Assembly (NCBI RefSeq): GCF_040412425.1
Contig: NC_089768.1
Coordinates: forward strand, 3,602,001 to 3,666,000
Origin: Macrobrachium rosenbergii
Taxonomy: Eukaryota; Arthropoda; Malacostraca; Decapoda; Palaemonidae
DNA length: 64,000 nt
Reading direction: 5' to 3'
Shown: piece after piece, positions 22,261 to 33,681 of the stretch
Layout of the letters: every line of letters begins with the position of its first letter
Numbering within the stretch: position 1 is the first letter of the stretch
Position numbers and translations under genes: made by a program
Notes under the pieces: model-generated
What the model saw: the letters and a program-made list of their open reading frames with translations, nothing else
Databases searched by the model: none
What the model was told of the DNA's origin: nothing

Positions 22261-24165
22261 AATAAACAAATCTTTCTCTGTTGCTCCCTGTAGGTAAGCC
22301 CTCTGTACATATTCCTCCAAGGAGGGTTCTGGTTGTTGGAAAAACCCTTTGAGGGGTCAAGGTTGATTAGATATTGCCATCCTAGCCCACTGGAGATGTT
22401 GCTGTGTCCCCAAGGGGAGGACTTCCAGTGCATGTGATGCTTTAGAGGACAACCCCCTATCTGGCAAATAGAGGGCAACCCCAGAACTGGCAAATCCTAT
22501 TTAGATCCACCTCTTCCTTTGCCTTTAATAGGCCTTTAATAGGCAGTCCTTTGATATGTGCTTCTCTGCCTGCCTTGAAAGGAATCTATTGTTGTTGTAG
22601 CCACTGTGATCGCTTTTGTTGTAGCTGCTGTGGTTCTTGTTGCATCAGTTTCTGTTGCTGGAGAGATACCTTAGGGATGACTGGAGACTTTCTATGGCTC
22701 CAGGTCATAACAGGGCTTCTTTAGTTTGGGTGGGTGGAACTCTTAAGAATATTACTTCACAGCTTCCACATTATCTAGAAGAGTAGGTATCAACAATTCT
22801 GTTGGCAGGCTCATCAGATGAGCTCCATTACAACAGAATCTTTGAAGAGATCATGACAGAAGGGGGAGGAATGTGATAGTAGAGTAACATTAGAGAGGGA
22901 CATATTGGAGCCTGCCAGTGCTCACCAGTTGTTCTTTTCAGGCCATGAGGTACCACTCCATGAAATCTTTGAGCTCTCCCCATAGGGTCCACAAGAGTTT
23001 TTGCAAGTCCTAGAAGATTCTGAAAGCTTCCTCACAGTTGCTTCCTTGGTAGTAGAAGAGGTTAGGATGGAGAGGTTGTAGAGCCTTGCATGGAACTTAT
23101 ACATGGCTGTCCCATCTAAGATTTTCCCCATTTGGGCACCATACTGCTGGGTAGCAATGTCCAGTGGGAGCTTTCTTCACTCAAAAGGATGGTGGAAATT
23201 CTTGTAAATGGCTTTATTTCTGCTATTGCCTCATGCTTCCTAGTAGCTGCAAAATTCTGAAATTCTACCTTCACATGATTATAATTTCTGTTATAACTGA
23301 AAATGGAGGGATCAAAAGCCATTCTGTAATGAGAAAAGCAGCTCTCTCCCAAGTATATATATATTCCACCATAATCATTGTTTTCCTTTTGTAGGTGAGA
23401 TATTTGCAATCTGGCAAAAAGATACTCATTGAAGTGTCTTGACCAGGGTTATTAGTATTGGTATCAGAGGTGGATATGGGTGCCCCTGATCCTTCCAGCT
23501 TTTGGGGTAATAGGACCAGGTAGACCTATTAGAGCAGGAGTCTTCTGACTCTAAAGTGGATCTAAACAACTGACTCAGCTTCTTCTTGTTCATAGGTTGT
23601 TGTTAACCTGCTCCCAGGACCTAAATTTCTCAGCAAGAGAACTGTTCTTGGCACAGATGACTTGCATACTTTATAGTCTCTCTTTGGTGGACTGGAAAAG
23701 TTTTGGAGATAACATTCAGTTCAGTGTCCAGCATTGTCTTGAATTCCTGCTGAGAATTCTCAATAGTGTCTTAGATAGTGGCATTCATTTTCAAGGGCTT
23801 CCTTGATATTGTGTAAGATATCTTTTTGAGTCAAAACAAGCCTCAGTAGGAATCTCCTTATTAGGTACCACTGTCCGGAAGGATTGGGCCAGAGTAGCTG
23901 CATTGCTGTTTGTTGGGAAGGACGTGGTAGCCTTGGATAAAGGACCATAGTCTCTGAAAGAACAGGAACCTCAGTGTGAGGATGACCCCTCTTTGGATCT
24001 TAAATGACATTAGTCTGTTGCATGGGAGAGCCCAGGTTCTCTTTAGAGGAATCCTTCTCACATGAAATAAAAGGGAGTGCTGCCCCTGGGTCTTCTGGGT
24101 TTGGGAGGGAAAGCTCGGTGGCATAGTACAATTCATACCTGTTAAAGGTGGCATGTCTCACTCAT
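22261..24165 (-). pseudogene. DIRS ORF1 (gag-like), degraded
   Basis: Minus-strand pieces such as LRKLSESSRTCKN (about 23,020) and the MGKILDGTAMYKFHARLYNL region parallel the ORF1 of the 44.4-48.6 kb copy (compare GQPRQNFMLG at 48,480). A Q-rich, repetitive stretch lies around 22,580-22,680. No open frame is longer than about 100 codons. It is the 5' coding part of the 17.5-25.8 kb element. Confidence 0.55.
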
Positions 24166-24309
24166 GACCCTTCATCTCCACCAAAAGAACCATAGGATGA
24201 GGAATCTGCTTAGGTAAGGAGAGGAATACTCTGTGCTGGAGAGCTGCCGGAAAGATGTAATCCCTCTTCCATGCACCTAATGAAACCTTGGACCTAAAAG
24301 GCTGTATTT

Positions 24310-25765
24310 AAATTGAGCTTTTTCATCTATAAGGCTGGCTGCCAGGAGCATGTTGCATATTTCACACGTCCTTCAACCGACCAAATTTATCCTTATTCCT
24401 ATAAGGGCAGTGCTCATGGCAGGTGGTTGAAAGCATTTTGTGCAATTTGCCTTAGAGCAGGTAACCTTTGTGTCTTGCTCAATAGCAGTCCTATATTGAG
24501 AAAAGGAACAAAAACATTGGAAACTAGGACATTAGCCCCATGAATTTATAGGATAAGCAGCAAACACATCAGGATGAAGCATACCAACTTGGTCACAAGT
24601 TTGTGCCCATGGCATCCTGTGGATTAATGGGTAATATTCAGTAAAGCAGTAGTATTGTACAAAAGTATTTATTTAATTAAAACAATTACCTAACTCAGCT
24701 GTAGATTAGTATCCATAGGCTGGTAGAACTTGCCTATCAAATCAAAATTAAAGTACCACCCTTATAGGATATATTAATTGGTACTCTATTTCAGATTATT
24801 AATAATTTTAAGTATCATTGTAACACTAAAGATTACAGGATCATGGTTCTTAGTTTTAAACTAACAAAATTAATTTTATACTGTACTGACTAAATTCTTT
24901 TTGAGATTTTAGTTAGTTTAATAAAATATACCAGTACTGGTCATTATTGTCTATAAGAAGATACCTCAAGAGGTTTGCTTAACCAGGTTTGCAATGTGAG
25001 ACATACTAAAAGTAGATCTGCCTGAACAAATTTTTCATTCATTGACAATTTGGAAAAACCCTCAATATTAGGTTAACTGGGGGGAGGGGGGAATGTTGTA
25101 ATATGCAACTCTTTATAACATTTCTCAGATTGAAATAAAAAGAAAGGCACTTTGTCTAAAATTAAGCCATGAAGTTAAGCACATGAGGGGACTGCAGGTT
25201 AAAAACAAGATCACCATAACTGGAGGGGATGTTAGGCTCTACCATCATTCCTTACATCATAAACTAGAATTATTTACAGAGAACAAAAAGCCATTGGCTA
25301 ATGATTTTGGAGAACAAAATTTTTAGTTACCTTAGTTTAAATAAGGAAGTCAAAGTTAAAGGGAAGCATGAAATGTATGATTGTTTAGAGTAAACAAGAA
25401 TCCATTCTCTTGTGGATGCACTGGCCAGCAATTTGGCAATTATGCCTAACCACTGAAGATTTAAGACACTAAATTTTAACAGGGGTGTAAGACTATGCAC
25501 TTAACTTCCTTAGCAGATAGCTGCAGCATCTTGCTGATAGATGCTACAAATGAGTCAAACTTGAGCCAACAACCTTGTGCTTTCACAGTGGCAAACCCAA
25601 GTGTAATGGCAAACAAGGCCACATGTGTAAGAAGGGTGAGTGCACTTTGTCAACAGGCACAATTTTGGCCAAGACCAGCTATGAGAGAATTTTTTCTGTG
25701 TTTGTTGGCATGTCTTATGGGGCACCTGGCAGGACCATAAGGGCACCTACTTTGAATGACTACAG
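24310..25765 (-). mobile_element. DIRS minus-strand 5' leader and inverted terminal repeat
   Basis: Non-coding sequence matching 35,450-36,735 in several blocks (CATGTTGCATATTTCACACG, AGCAATTTGC-like, TGGCCAAGACCAGCTATGAG). The end near 25,705-25,750 (cttatggggcacctggcagg, ACCATAAGGGCACC) is inverted relative to 17,550-17,575, so it closes the element begun at 17,479. It lies only about 110 bp from the ARP8 exon at 25,874. Confidence 0.6.
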
Positions 25766-25873
25766 TAGAAAAAAATAGAATTATGAGTTTATGATGAAAA
25801 AAAATGCATGTGTTTTATCTTATGTCATAAGTATTGAGTATTTACCATGGTTTTCTTGGATTTTCCTTTACAG

Positions 25874-25984
25874 TTTTATCGAGCAGTATTAATTATTCCT
25901 GATATCTACAACCGCGACCATGTTAAGAAGCTTATGAATTTATTGCTGAATGGTTTAGGCTTCTCCAGCTGTTTTGTCCTGCAG
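25874..25984 (+). CDS. Actr8: ARP8 exon
   Basis: This internal exon of 37 codons reads FYRAVLIIPDIYNRDHVKKL, then MNLLLNGLGFSSCFVLQ. The I-P-D-I-Y-N-x-x-H-V-K-x-L motif is the ARP8 equivalent of the actin segment in which a conserved strand (L-x-x-P) precedes the helix leading to the second phosphate loop. Acceptor tttacag at 25,867-25,873; donor GTAAGC at 25,985; phase 0. The next expected part (the second phosphate loop, V-D-x-G-x-x-x-T) was not found anywhere downstream in the window. Confidence 0.9.
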
Positions 25985-26218
25985 GTAAGCTTGTATCATA
26001 TTTATTAAAAGGGTAAGGATACTTAGACATATGAGCAATACATTTCATCTTGAGTTGACGGTGTATGAATAATCTTACCTCAACCTCTCATGGTTATCTT
26101 TGGTTCACTCTTACTTTGTATTACAACTATGACAAGTGCTGATGAGTTAGGGATCTTAAACAGTTCATAAGCTTTGTCAAATGAAGATAATTTGAATATG
26201 GGAATATAAACAGTTTTA

Positions 26219-28061
26219 CAGTAAACCCCCATATTTGTGCGGGATGCATACCACACACACACACATACCCCCGCGAATAGCTAAAATCTGCGAATACTTA
26301 AAACCCTTCTAAAAACACTTTGAACTGCTTAGTAGTTCAAACACAAAAAAATTAAAAATGCTTATACCCAGGTATTATCCTACTTATAATGGGGTTAGGT
26401 TCCAAAAAACCCATCATTTATTGGAAAAAACATACCTCGAATATAGCCTAGCCTACACTAGGGTATCAAGTACCATGTATACATATATGGTAGCCTAGCC
26501 TACGCTATAAAGTATACACTATACATAACAGTATGGTAATTATTAATATCAGCTAATTCTGGAGGTTCATGCAGAGTGACTTATGACAATTCAGTATAAA
26601 AAGAAATTGAGTAACAATCAAGAATTAGCTTGGCCTACACTATGGTATATTGTATACATATACGGTAGCCTAACCTACATTATACTGTACTCTGTATTTT
26701 CACATATTAATATCGTATTATACAAACATCAACATAACGAATATGTATCTTTCCATGGATCTTTTAAAATGTTATGCTTTAATTCACTGTATCCAATAAT
26801 ATTGTATATATTCTTATATTGCTTTTCTATTATAAATTGCAATCATAGTGATCAATATTTTGGTTTGGAAATTGATTACGCATTAAGTTTATTTCACATT
26901 ATTTAACTCAGTTCAGAGCACTTTTCTTGCTTCGAGTTAGCGTAAATGAGTCTCTAGGTACTTTATTTATATGAGGCAAAGTTTTTTTTATTTTTTGTTA
27001 CACAAAGTGTTTTTAAGTCGAAATATAACTTAAATATGTCTCGTTGTGAAATTAATTTAGCAATTTTTTTCGTTAATAGATGACGTTGGCTGTTTGAGGG
27101 CATGTTTGTTTTGTGAAAAAAAAAATCAAGATTCTCTTCACTATTTTCACTTGATTTCATCATAATACTGTACAAGCATTACGTATTTATCTTTTATCGG
27201 CATAAAAACATAAGTAATATGTGTTCTTTCATGCCCAGTAGTTTTGATTAAAATACTCTCTCTCCAGTTTTAATTACAGTCGAGTTTCATCCATGTTGCC
27301 GATGCACGATAATTTGTCGTCATTAGCAGCTTGAACATTGTTTTCTCAGCTTCGGCTACAACTTGCAGCTTAAATTTAGCAGTATATTTCCCTGCCCATC
27401 TTTTATCCATACTGAATAAGGGTATAATGTAAAAATATATGTCCTATTCTACTTAACGTCATTTGTAGCATAACTACGGTAATTGTTTAATACCATACGA
27501 TGGTTGAAATACAAGCAAAACGGCTGTTGTTATCCAATCCTGTTATAAGCAAAACAACAGTTTCTCATTCGGTTGTTTATGGCTGTATGCATTTACGCAA
27601 GAGTATAACGTTACTAACAATACTTTTATCATTCTCTTTTACTTTTGTAACTAGAAGATAGGATAAAGAAATGGAGGAAAAGAAGTTGGTCTATTGTAAT
27701 TTGGTCTCTGGCTGCCTGATTGTACGCTGCTGCCTGCGCCCGCACGAAATATAAAAATATTTGATAAATATTGTCGTATCGGTATTAATTGCTTACCCCA
27801 TCGCAAAATCGAATTATCGTAAAGTGAATTATTGTAACTCAAGCATTACCTGGTTATCTGAGTACTTTAATAGTTTTATCACAAAAAGTGCATTTAGTCA
27901 TGAAAATGATATGAAAATACAGTAATTAGTGAATATTTCTCAGTGAAAAATACTGCGAATGGACGAATTTTCAGCGAATAATGCGTATATATGTTCCATA
28001 GAGAAATCCGCGAATAGGTGAGTCCGCAAATCATGAGAACGCAAATACGGGATGTTTACTG
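26219..28061 (+). mobile_element. R1 family element with nested insertion
   Basis: Left end CAGTAAACCCCCATATTTG and right end GGGATGTTTACTG, with TA on both sides. Left part to about 26,376 and right part from about 27,850 match the 10,195-10,537 copy (AATAGCTAAAATC, tttatcacaaaaagtgcatt, CAGTAATTAGTGAATATTTC). The 1.46 kb between them is foreign to the family. Non-coding. Confidence 0.8.
26377..27848. mobile_element. Unknown sequence nested in the R1 copy
   Basis: AT-rich 1.46 kb interrupting an R1 element. Contains TTATAATGGGGTTAGGTTCC near its left edge and ATCGTAAAGTGAATTATTG near its right edge. It has no long ORF and no clear terminal repeat. It may be another non-autonomous element of unknown family. 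Confidence 0.5.
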
Positions 28062-28739
28062 TATTAACTTTCTCAAATCAAAATTATTTGGTGCTTGGCC
28101 CTGTTTAGAGTGTTGATGTTGGAGAGTTGAGTGATGTGTGTAGAAACTCAAACCTGTTTTTAAAAGTAATGATATTTCTTCTTCTCCACTGCACCATTTT
28201 TTTCTGCCACTAGTTTAATCCAGTTGGCATAGATCACAAGGTAGTGTTAGGTATAACAGCATACTGTGTATGAAGCAGAAGGGCTACTTTGTTTTAAAAA
28301 TAATGTATCCATACATAACTGCAAATAGATTATTTTGTGTTGAATGATGCAACAAGAAATAAGAGTCAAACTTCTAGCCATGTAGATCTGGGGATATTGT
28401 ATATATATAGCAAGTTTGCTGGTACCTGCAAGTTGTGGAAGGGAGATATCAAATACATATAGGCAGGTATGGCAGAAGTTGCAGCTTGGAGCTTGAATTT
28501 AAACGTAACTTCCTGTAATAACTGTGATCGGTATACTGTTATTGTGGGTAGCTAAAACCTATAACTTCCCAGTTCTCCTAGAATGCTACTTCTTTTAATT
28601 TGGTAACTAAGGCAAGCATTGCAATTGCATGTTGTCATCATGAAGGCATGATCGCTAAGATTGAGCTTTTCTATAGCATATATATAGGCTCAACATGGTA
28701 GTAGCCACTGTGTAAGAGTGATAATGAACAATCAACAAA
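28062..28739. other. Spacer
   Basis: AT-rich with no gene or named repeat recognised. Confidence 0.4.
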
Positions 28740-29760
28740 ATCAAGAGATTTGTTCAGACTAGCAGAGAAACCTCTCCATTGGACAGAGTCCACGAACATC
28801 ATTCTTCTTCCACAGTTCATCCTAGAGAGAAACAATGTTATTGCAGACCAGCTCAGCAGAAAAGGGCAAGTTCTTTCGTCAGAATGGTCTCTTCATCCGC
28901 AAGCCTGTCAGAAGCCGTGGAACCTTTGGGGAGCCCTGAACATCAGTCTGTTTGTGACTGCCCAAAATGCAGATTCCCAGTTTACTGCTCTCCTCCCCAG
29001 GATCCTCAGGTATAGGCAGTTGATGCTTTTCTTCAAGAGTGGTTGATTCTAGACCATTACACCTTTCTTTCATTTGCAGTTTTGAGAAAAGTACTCAACA
29101 AGTTGCAAGTGTCGGAGAACTCAAGGATGACATTGATAGTTCCATGGTGGCCCTGAAGGGAATGATTTCCTGAGCTACTTCTCCAGGTGGTAGATATGCT
29201 TCATCTGACCGGGTGTGAGCTAGAGGCTTTTTGAGAGCAGCTGGGGAATTAATCGTAAAGTCTAGAAGGCCCTCCACTGTGAGATTGTATCAATAGCAGA
29301 GGTCAGTTTATTGATCTTGGTTCTTGTCCCAAGGGATATCCAGCACCCATACCTTTTTAAACTACCTGATGAAGTTTTTTGGTATCTCTGGTATGTGAAG
29401 CACTTTTTGTTCCATCAATTAAATGATGTCGCCGTATGTTGTCATCGATTCTGTAACATGCTAACTTGAATATCACACATGACATAGATTTGAAAGAGAT
29501 CTTCTGACCTTTTGAGTTGGAAGCCCAGAAATCTTCCTTGTTCAGTTTAGAATGGAATTTGGACATTCTTCAGTAGAGCTCTGAGGATTTATCAAGGCAG
29601 ACTTAAACCTTTAAGAGGAGGACTTAAGAATTTATTCTCTGATGTTAAGAAGCCAAACTCTCATAATATATCCAAAAATGCTGTGTCCTTTTATCCTTTG
29701 TTGCTTAATTAAGTCAGCACGCACAGATTTGAATCCTTACCATTTACCGTTTTGTAAGGT
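28740..29760 (+). pseudogene. DIRS fragment: RNase H end and tyrosine recombinase, degraded
   Basis: Plus-strand LLPQFILERNNVIADQLSRK matches the end of the DIRS RNase H (the N-x-x-A-D-x-L-S-R motif) and is followed by SSEWSLHP. Downstream, recombinase-derived pieces occur in broken frames (for example WYVKHFLFHQLNDVA near 29,400). The copy begins abruptly before RNase H, so RT and gag are absent. N-x-I-A-D-x-L-S-R is shared with other retroelement RNase H domains; DIRS is favoured by the SSEWSLHP context. Confidence 0.65.
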
Positions 29761-30632
29761 AAAACCTTAGGATATCTGTGCAATTAACATATCTTTTTTT
29801 CTAAGGGGAGCGCTGATGCCATAAGGCCCCTTACAAAGTAAATGACTGTTTCTGCCAATTTTTTTTTTTTTTTGAAGGGTCAAGTTGAAAGCATTTCCAA
29901 ATATACTGAGAAAATGAAATGGTAATAGTTGTATGCTCAAATGAAATAGAGATCATCTGTGGTAACAGCATGGGTAATTTGGAATGAGGTGTGCATGGTC
30001 ACTCAGTAGTAGCAGATGCTAATGAGATAAAAACACTCAGGCCAGCTTTCTGATACTCAGGCAAGTTTTTTGATAGTTATAAACACTACAATTAGTCTAT
30101 GAAGGTAAGTGAAGGATGATTGAGCTTTTTAATGCGGAGCATGTATCAAATTCCCAAAGCGTGTATCCAAAGAAGTTGGGCATCTTGCTGATGAAGTATG
30201 TTTCTCAAGTAATGGTTGATGGGTCAAAGAGCAAAGTTCAAAGGCAAACCTGTATTCAGGTGTTGTTACGGGAGTATGAAATGTAACTAAAATTCCTGAA
30301 CTTGTAGATTAGAAAGTAGTCCACATGAATGTGTATGTCAATGAGTGTGGTGGGTATTCTTATTAAAAGTTTTGGCAGAATGGATCTGAATAGATTATCA
30401 GTGTCAAGGATGACACCTATTTCAGAGAATAATGTTAATAATTTTTAATGAGGATACACCACCCAATGCACTTTTGTACGCAGGATATATTGTAATCTGA
30501 TAATGAATATATCGCTCCCTAGAAGTTGACCAATTAAGCATCAGGTTGGTTAATATGAGTTACTGGCACTATTATATCTACTGCATTAAATAAGGCTGTG
30601 GATTTAATCAAAATCAACTGAGCCATTAATAA
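29761..30632. other. Sequence downstream of the VPS62-like gene
   Basis: AT-rich with no recognised coding signal. It may hold the 3' untranslated end of the minus-strand gene. Confidence 0.35.
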
Positions 30633-30638
30633 TTTATT
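30633..30638 (-). promoter_or_regulatory. Candidate poly(A) signal AATAAA
   Basis: AATAAA on the minus strand, about 91 bases after the stop of the VPS62-like gene. AT-rich context makes chance possible. Confidence 0.45.
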
Positions 30639-30728
30639 TATTTTAGAAAGTCATGATTTTGAACATTCATTTTTTCTGTTTAAATATTCGCTTTTCATGA
30701 ATCTGTTGAAGAAAGAGTGTAAAATAAT

Positions 30729-30864
30729 CTATCCTTGACATGGGAAATTTATCCTCTTCTTAGGTATTCCTGTTGGTCCCCGATTTGTTTCACAAAATCC
30801 TCCCATCATTGCATGGCAGTTGTACTCTGGATTACCCCAGCGTCCCTCATAAGACAACCATAGC
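30729..30864 (-). CDS. VPS62-like protein, last exon
   Basis: Reads LWLSYEGRWGNPEYNCHAMM, then GGFCETNRGPTGIPKK and a short basic tail to TAG at 30,731-30,729. The G-R-W-G-N-P and G-P-T-G motifs are the most characteristic C-terminal signatures of the VPS62/DUF946 family. Acceptor ttcttttcag precedes 30,864. The exon's first base completes an Arg codon with AG from the exon at 32,129-32,255. The biochemical role is not known; the name comes from a yeast vacuolar-sorting gene. Confidence 0.9.
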
Positions 30865-31145
30865 CTGAAAAGAACAATTTAATTGTAATAGTTGTCATAG
30901 ATAATGATAATCAAGTATCCAGATTTCGAGGCTCAAATAGTGTAATTAGAGCCTACATAACTTCTTGATAACATTTGTGCTTCAGAAGAGACAGGTACCA
31001 TTAAGAGGAATAATAATAATAGCAGAAGATGAATTATATTAAGCAGAAGAATAGAGAAACAAAAAGTAATGTCATATATCAACAGTTAACCTAGTGCTTT
31101 GCAGCATTAGATAAAAGGCAAGGGTGACAAACACATTATAGTATA
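30865..31145. other. Intron of the VPS62-like gene
   Basis: Intron sequence upstream of the last exon on the minus strand, followed by an R1 copy. Nothing else seen. Confidence 0.5.
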
Positions 31146-31812
31146 CAGTCAACCCCCGGTATTCGTGGGGGGGGAATAGGGACCACAAACACCCATGAAT
31201 AGCTAAAATTCACGAATACTTGACATCCCCCTCTAGAAATGCTTATAATTGACTATTTAAATAGTTAAAAAACCAGACCCCACTCTAAAAACATTTATAA
31301 CTGCTTATTTTAATAGTTCAGACACCAAATGTATACCTTAAACTATCATCCTACACAGAATATACCTCAAACTATCATCTAAAACTCTCAGTCATATTAC
31401 AACATTACCCTTAAAAATATATGGCTCACAACAAGTACAGTACATCCATTTTGTATCATACAATATTGAAGCAGTCCCATTTTCTTTGCACAGTACATGG
31501 GGAAACACTGGGAAGTTAAGTACTGTATACAGTACCTTAATATTTAATATGCATTGAAAAAAAAACACATTTTATTGATAGTTTGCTGTGTTTACATTAA
31601 TAATGTGTGAAAATTAATAAATAATTTTTCATCATAAAAAATGTATTAGTCACGAAAATAACATGCAAATACAGTAATTATGAATATTTCTTGATGAAAA
31701 AATCCACAAATTACTGAATTTTTTGTGAATAATTTAGTGATAAGTTCCACAGAAAAATCCATGAATAGGTGAAGCCGCAAACGCTGAACAACGAATAGGC
31801 GGGGATCAACTG
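31146..31812 (+). mobile_element. R1 family element
   Basis: Left end CAGTCAACCCCCGGTATTCG and right end GGGGATCAACTG, with TATA on either side. Internal blocks AATAGCTAAAAT and TTCGTGGGG-like match other copies. At 667 bp it is longer than the 343-bp copy. No ORF. Lies in an intron of the VPS62-like gene. Confidence 0.85.
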
Positions 31813-32128
31813 TATAGGAACCTGGGCTTATGACCAGGTAGCAGTTAGAGTCCTTCCTTAAGCTCACCTCCATCACACACATGTCAGTCAGTAATTCCTG
31901 ATATGAAAGTGAGCTCTTATGGAATCGTCCTGGTAGTAAAACTAAATAAAAGAGACATTACACCAGAATATGTCAATTTTAGTGCTTGAATGTTAACATC
32001 ATCATTAAGTTTTTTAAAAATCAGAGCACTAGCTGATGGTCTTTGTATGTGTTAAAAGACCTATAATAACTGACTTATATATTGTTATTTACTTAGAATA
32101 TATTACTTGTACGGTGTTGTTTACTTAC

Positions 32129-32255
32129 CTCTGAAAAGGAGACAATTCACTGAAATGAGTAAAATCAATTATCTCTAAGTTTTGCCATGTAAGCCATGGG
32201 GTTCCATAGTCTGTTTTATCTTCCAAAACGGGTATACTGTTGTACTGATGAGTAC
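32129..32255 (-). CDS. VPS62-like protein exon
   Basis: Reads THQYNSIPVLEDKTDYGTPW, then LTWQNLEIIDFTHFSELSPF and Q. The pattern L-x-D-x-T-x-x-G-x-x-W-x-T-W-x-N-L is a strong VPS62/DUF946 signature. Acceptor tattccttccag and donor GTAAG (from 32,128 downward). It starts in phase 1 and ends with AG (phase 2), agreeing with both neighbours. About 42 residues. Confidence 0.9.
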
Positions 32256-32390
32256 CTGGAAGGAATATTTGACATCAGATATTTAGTTAATATAAATTAA
32301 AACATATGAAGGGTAAGTACATCACTTTTATAATAAGGTAAATTAGCACATATTCTGTAAAAATATATATATGAAATGGAATCTTGTGAA

Positions 32391-32650
32391 ACAATGGAAT
32401 AGGAATTGATCACTTCCGGCCACCAATGAAGAATTAGAGGAATTTATTCCTGGTGACAGAAATTCATTTCTTGGTGTAATGTGGTTCGGATTCCACAATA
32501 AGCTGTAGGTCCCGTTGCTAGGTAACCAATTGGTTCTTAGCCACGTAAAATAAGTCTAATCCTTCGGGCCAGCCCTAGGAGAGCTGTTAATCAGCTCAGT
32601 GGTCTGGTTAAACTAGGGTATACTTAAAGGGAGTGGAATATGAAGACTTA
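32391..32650 (+). repeat. Decapod SINE-like repeat
   Basis: Contains ATGTGGTTCGGATTCCACAA, cgttgctaggtaaccaattg and AGCTCAGTGGTCTGGTTAAA. The first holds GGTTCGGATTCC, close to a pol III B box, and the last resembles an A box. I recall this repeat as very abundant in shrimp sequences. It lies in an intron of the VPS62-like gene. Confidence 0.7.
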
Positions 32651-32669
32651 GTTCTCGTCAAATATGCAG

Positions 32670-32672
<3 letters not shown>

Positions 32673-32746
<74 letters not shown>
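32673..32746. repeat. (TC)n microsatellite
   Basis: About 74 bases of TC repeat directly following the SINE-like repeat. Confidence 0.95.
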
Positions 32747-32755
<9 letters not shown>

Positions 32756-32809
32756 GGTACATTAATAAATATATAGATACAGGCAATAAAGCCATCTTTC
32801 TCTATGCCC

Positions 32810-33230
32810 CCCCCCATTTAAAAGGGGATCAGGTTTTTGGAAAAAACTACTCTAGAGGAGGGGGAGAGTGAGATCAGCTCAACCCTGGCCCATTGAAAAT
32901 TATACTGTGTCCCCAAGGGGAGGACTTTCATTGCTAGTTATTCTGTTGGAGACAATCCCAACCATGCAAGTCTATGGGCTCCACCTTTTCCCTTCCTTGT
33001 AATATGCCGCCCAGGAATTGATTTTGCTTTCCCCTGGTAGGAGTATCTTGTCTGCTTTGAAGGGGGTGCTGATGCTATTGTTGTCCTTTCTTCTGTTGTC
33101 AGAGGGGTCTTTTAGTAGTGACTGGAGGCTCGTAGGGCTCTGATTTGCACCAATTTTTCTTAGGCTAAGGAAGAGGAAACTCTCAGGGATAGTGTTTCCC
33201 AGAATCCCCTTTTTCAAGAACAGTATACTG
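32810..33230 (-). pseudogene. DIRS ORF1 fragment
   Basis: Minus-strand sequence resembling the 22,350-22,740 stretch of the DIRS ORF1 (GTGTCCCCAAGGGGAGGACT is shared), with SPTSLQSLLKDPSDNRRK visible. Too short and broken to encode anything. Confidence 0.5.
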
Positions 33231-33243
33231 TATATACATACAG

Positions 33244-33249
<6 letters not shown>

Positions 33250-33326
<77 letters not shown>
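33250..33326. repeat. (TA)n microsatellite
   Basis: Pure TA repeat ending directly at the R3 copy that starts at 33,327. Confidence 0.95.
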
Positions 33327-33329
<3 letters not shown>

Positions 33330-33621
33330 GCAGTCCTCGGTTATCGGCGGGGTTCTGTTCTGAGGGTGTGTGATGATAGCCGAAAATTAGTGATTTTCGC
33401 GCTTTTTCAGCGAACTTCGGGGCTTATCAGCACCGAAAAGCACCGATTTTTGGTTACCGGCGCCTCTGTTAAGTATGTATTGACGCCAATACCCAAATAT
33501 CGATGCTGATAAGTAGAAGGTGGCGTTTTCAGCGCCAAAAATTGATGATTTTCGTTGCTACACAAGCGCCGTAAAACTGGATCGCTGGTAACCAGGCCCG
33601 CCATTAACCGGAGACTGCCTG
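33327..33621 (+). mobile_element. R3 family inverted-repeat element
   Basis: Left end CAGGCAGTCCTCGGTTATCG and right end TTAACCGGAGACTGCCTG are inverted repeats. The core shares gacgccaatacccaaata-type and cgctggtaaccaggc-type blocks with 4,412-4,650. TA repeats lie on both sides. Confidence 0.9.
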
Positions 33622-33681
33622 TATATATATATATATTATCTATCTATTACAGTATGTCTATGTATATATAAATTTATGTAC

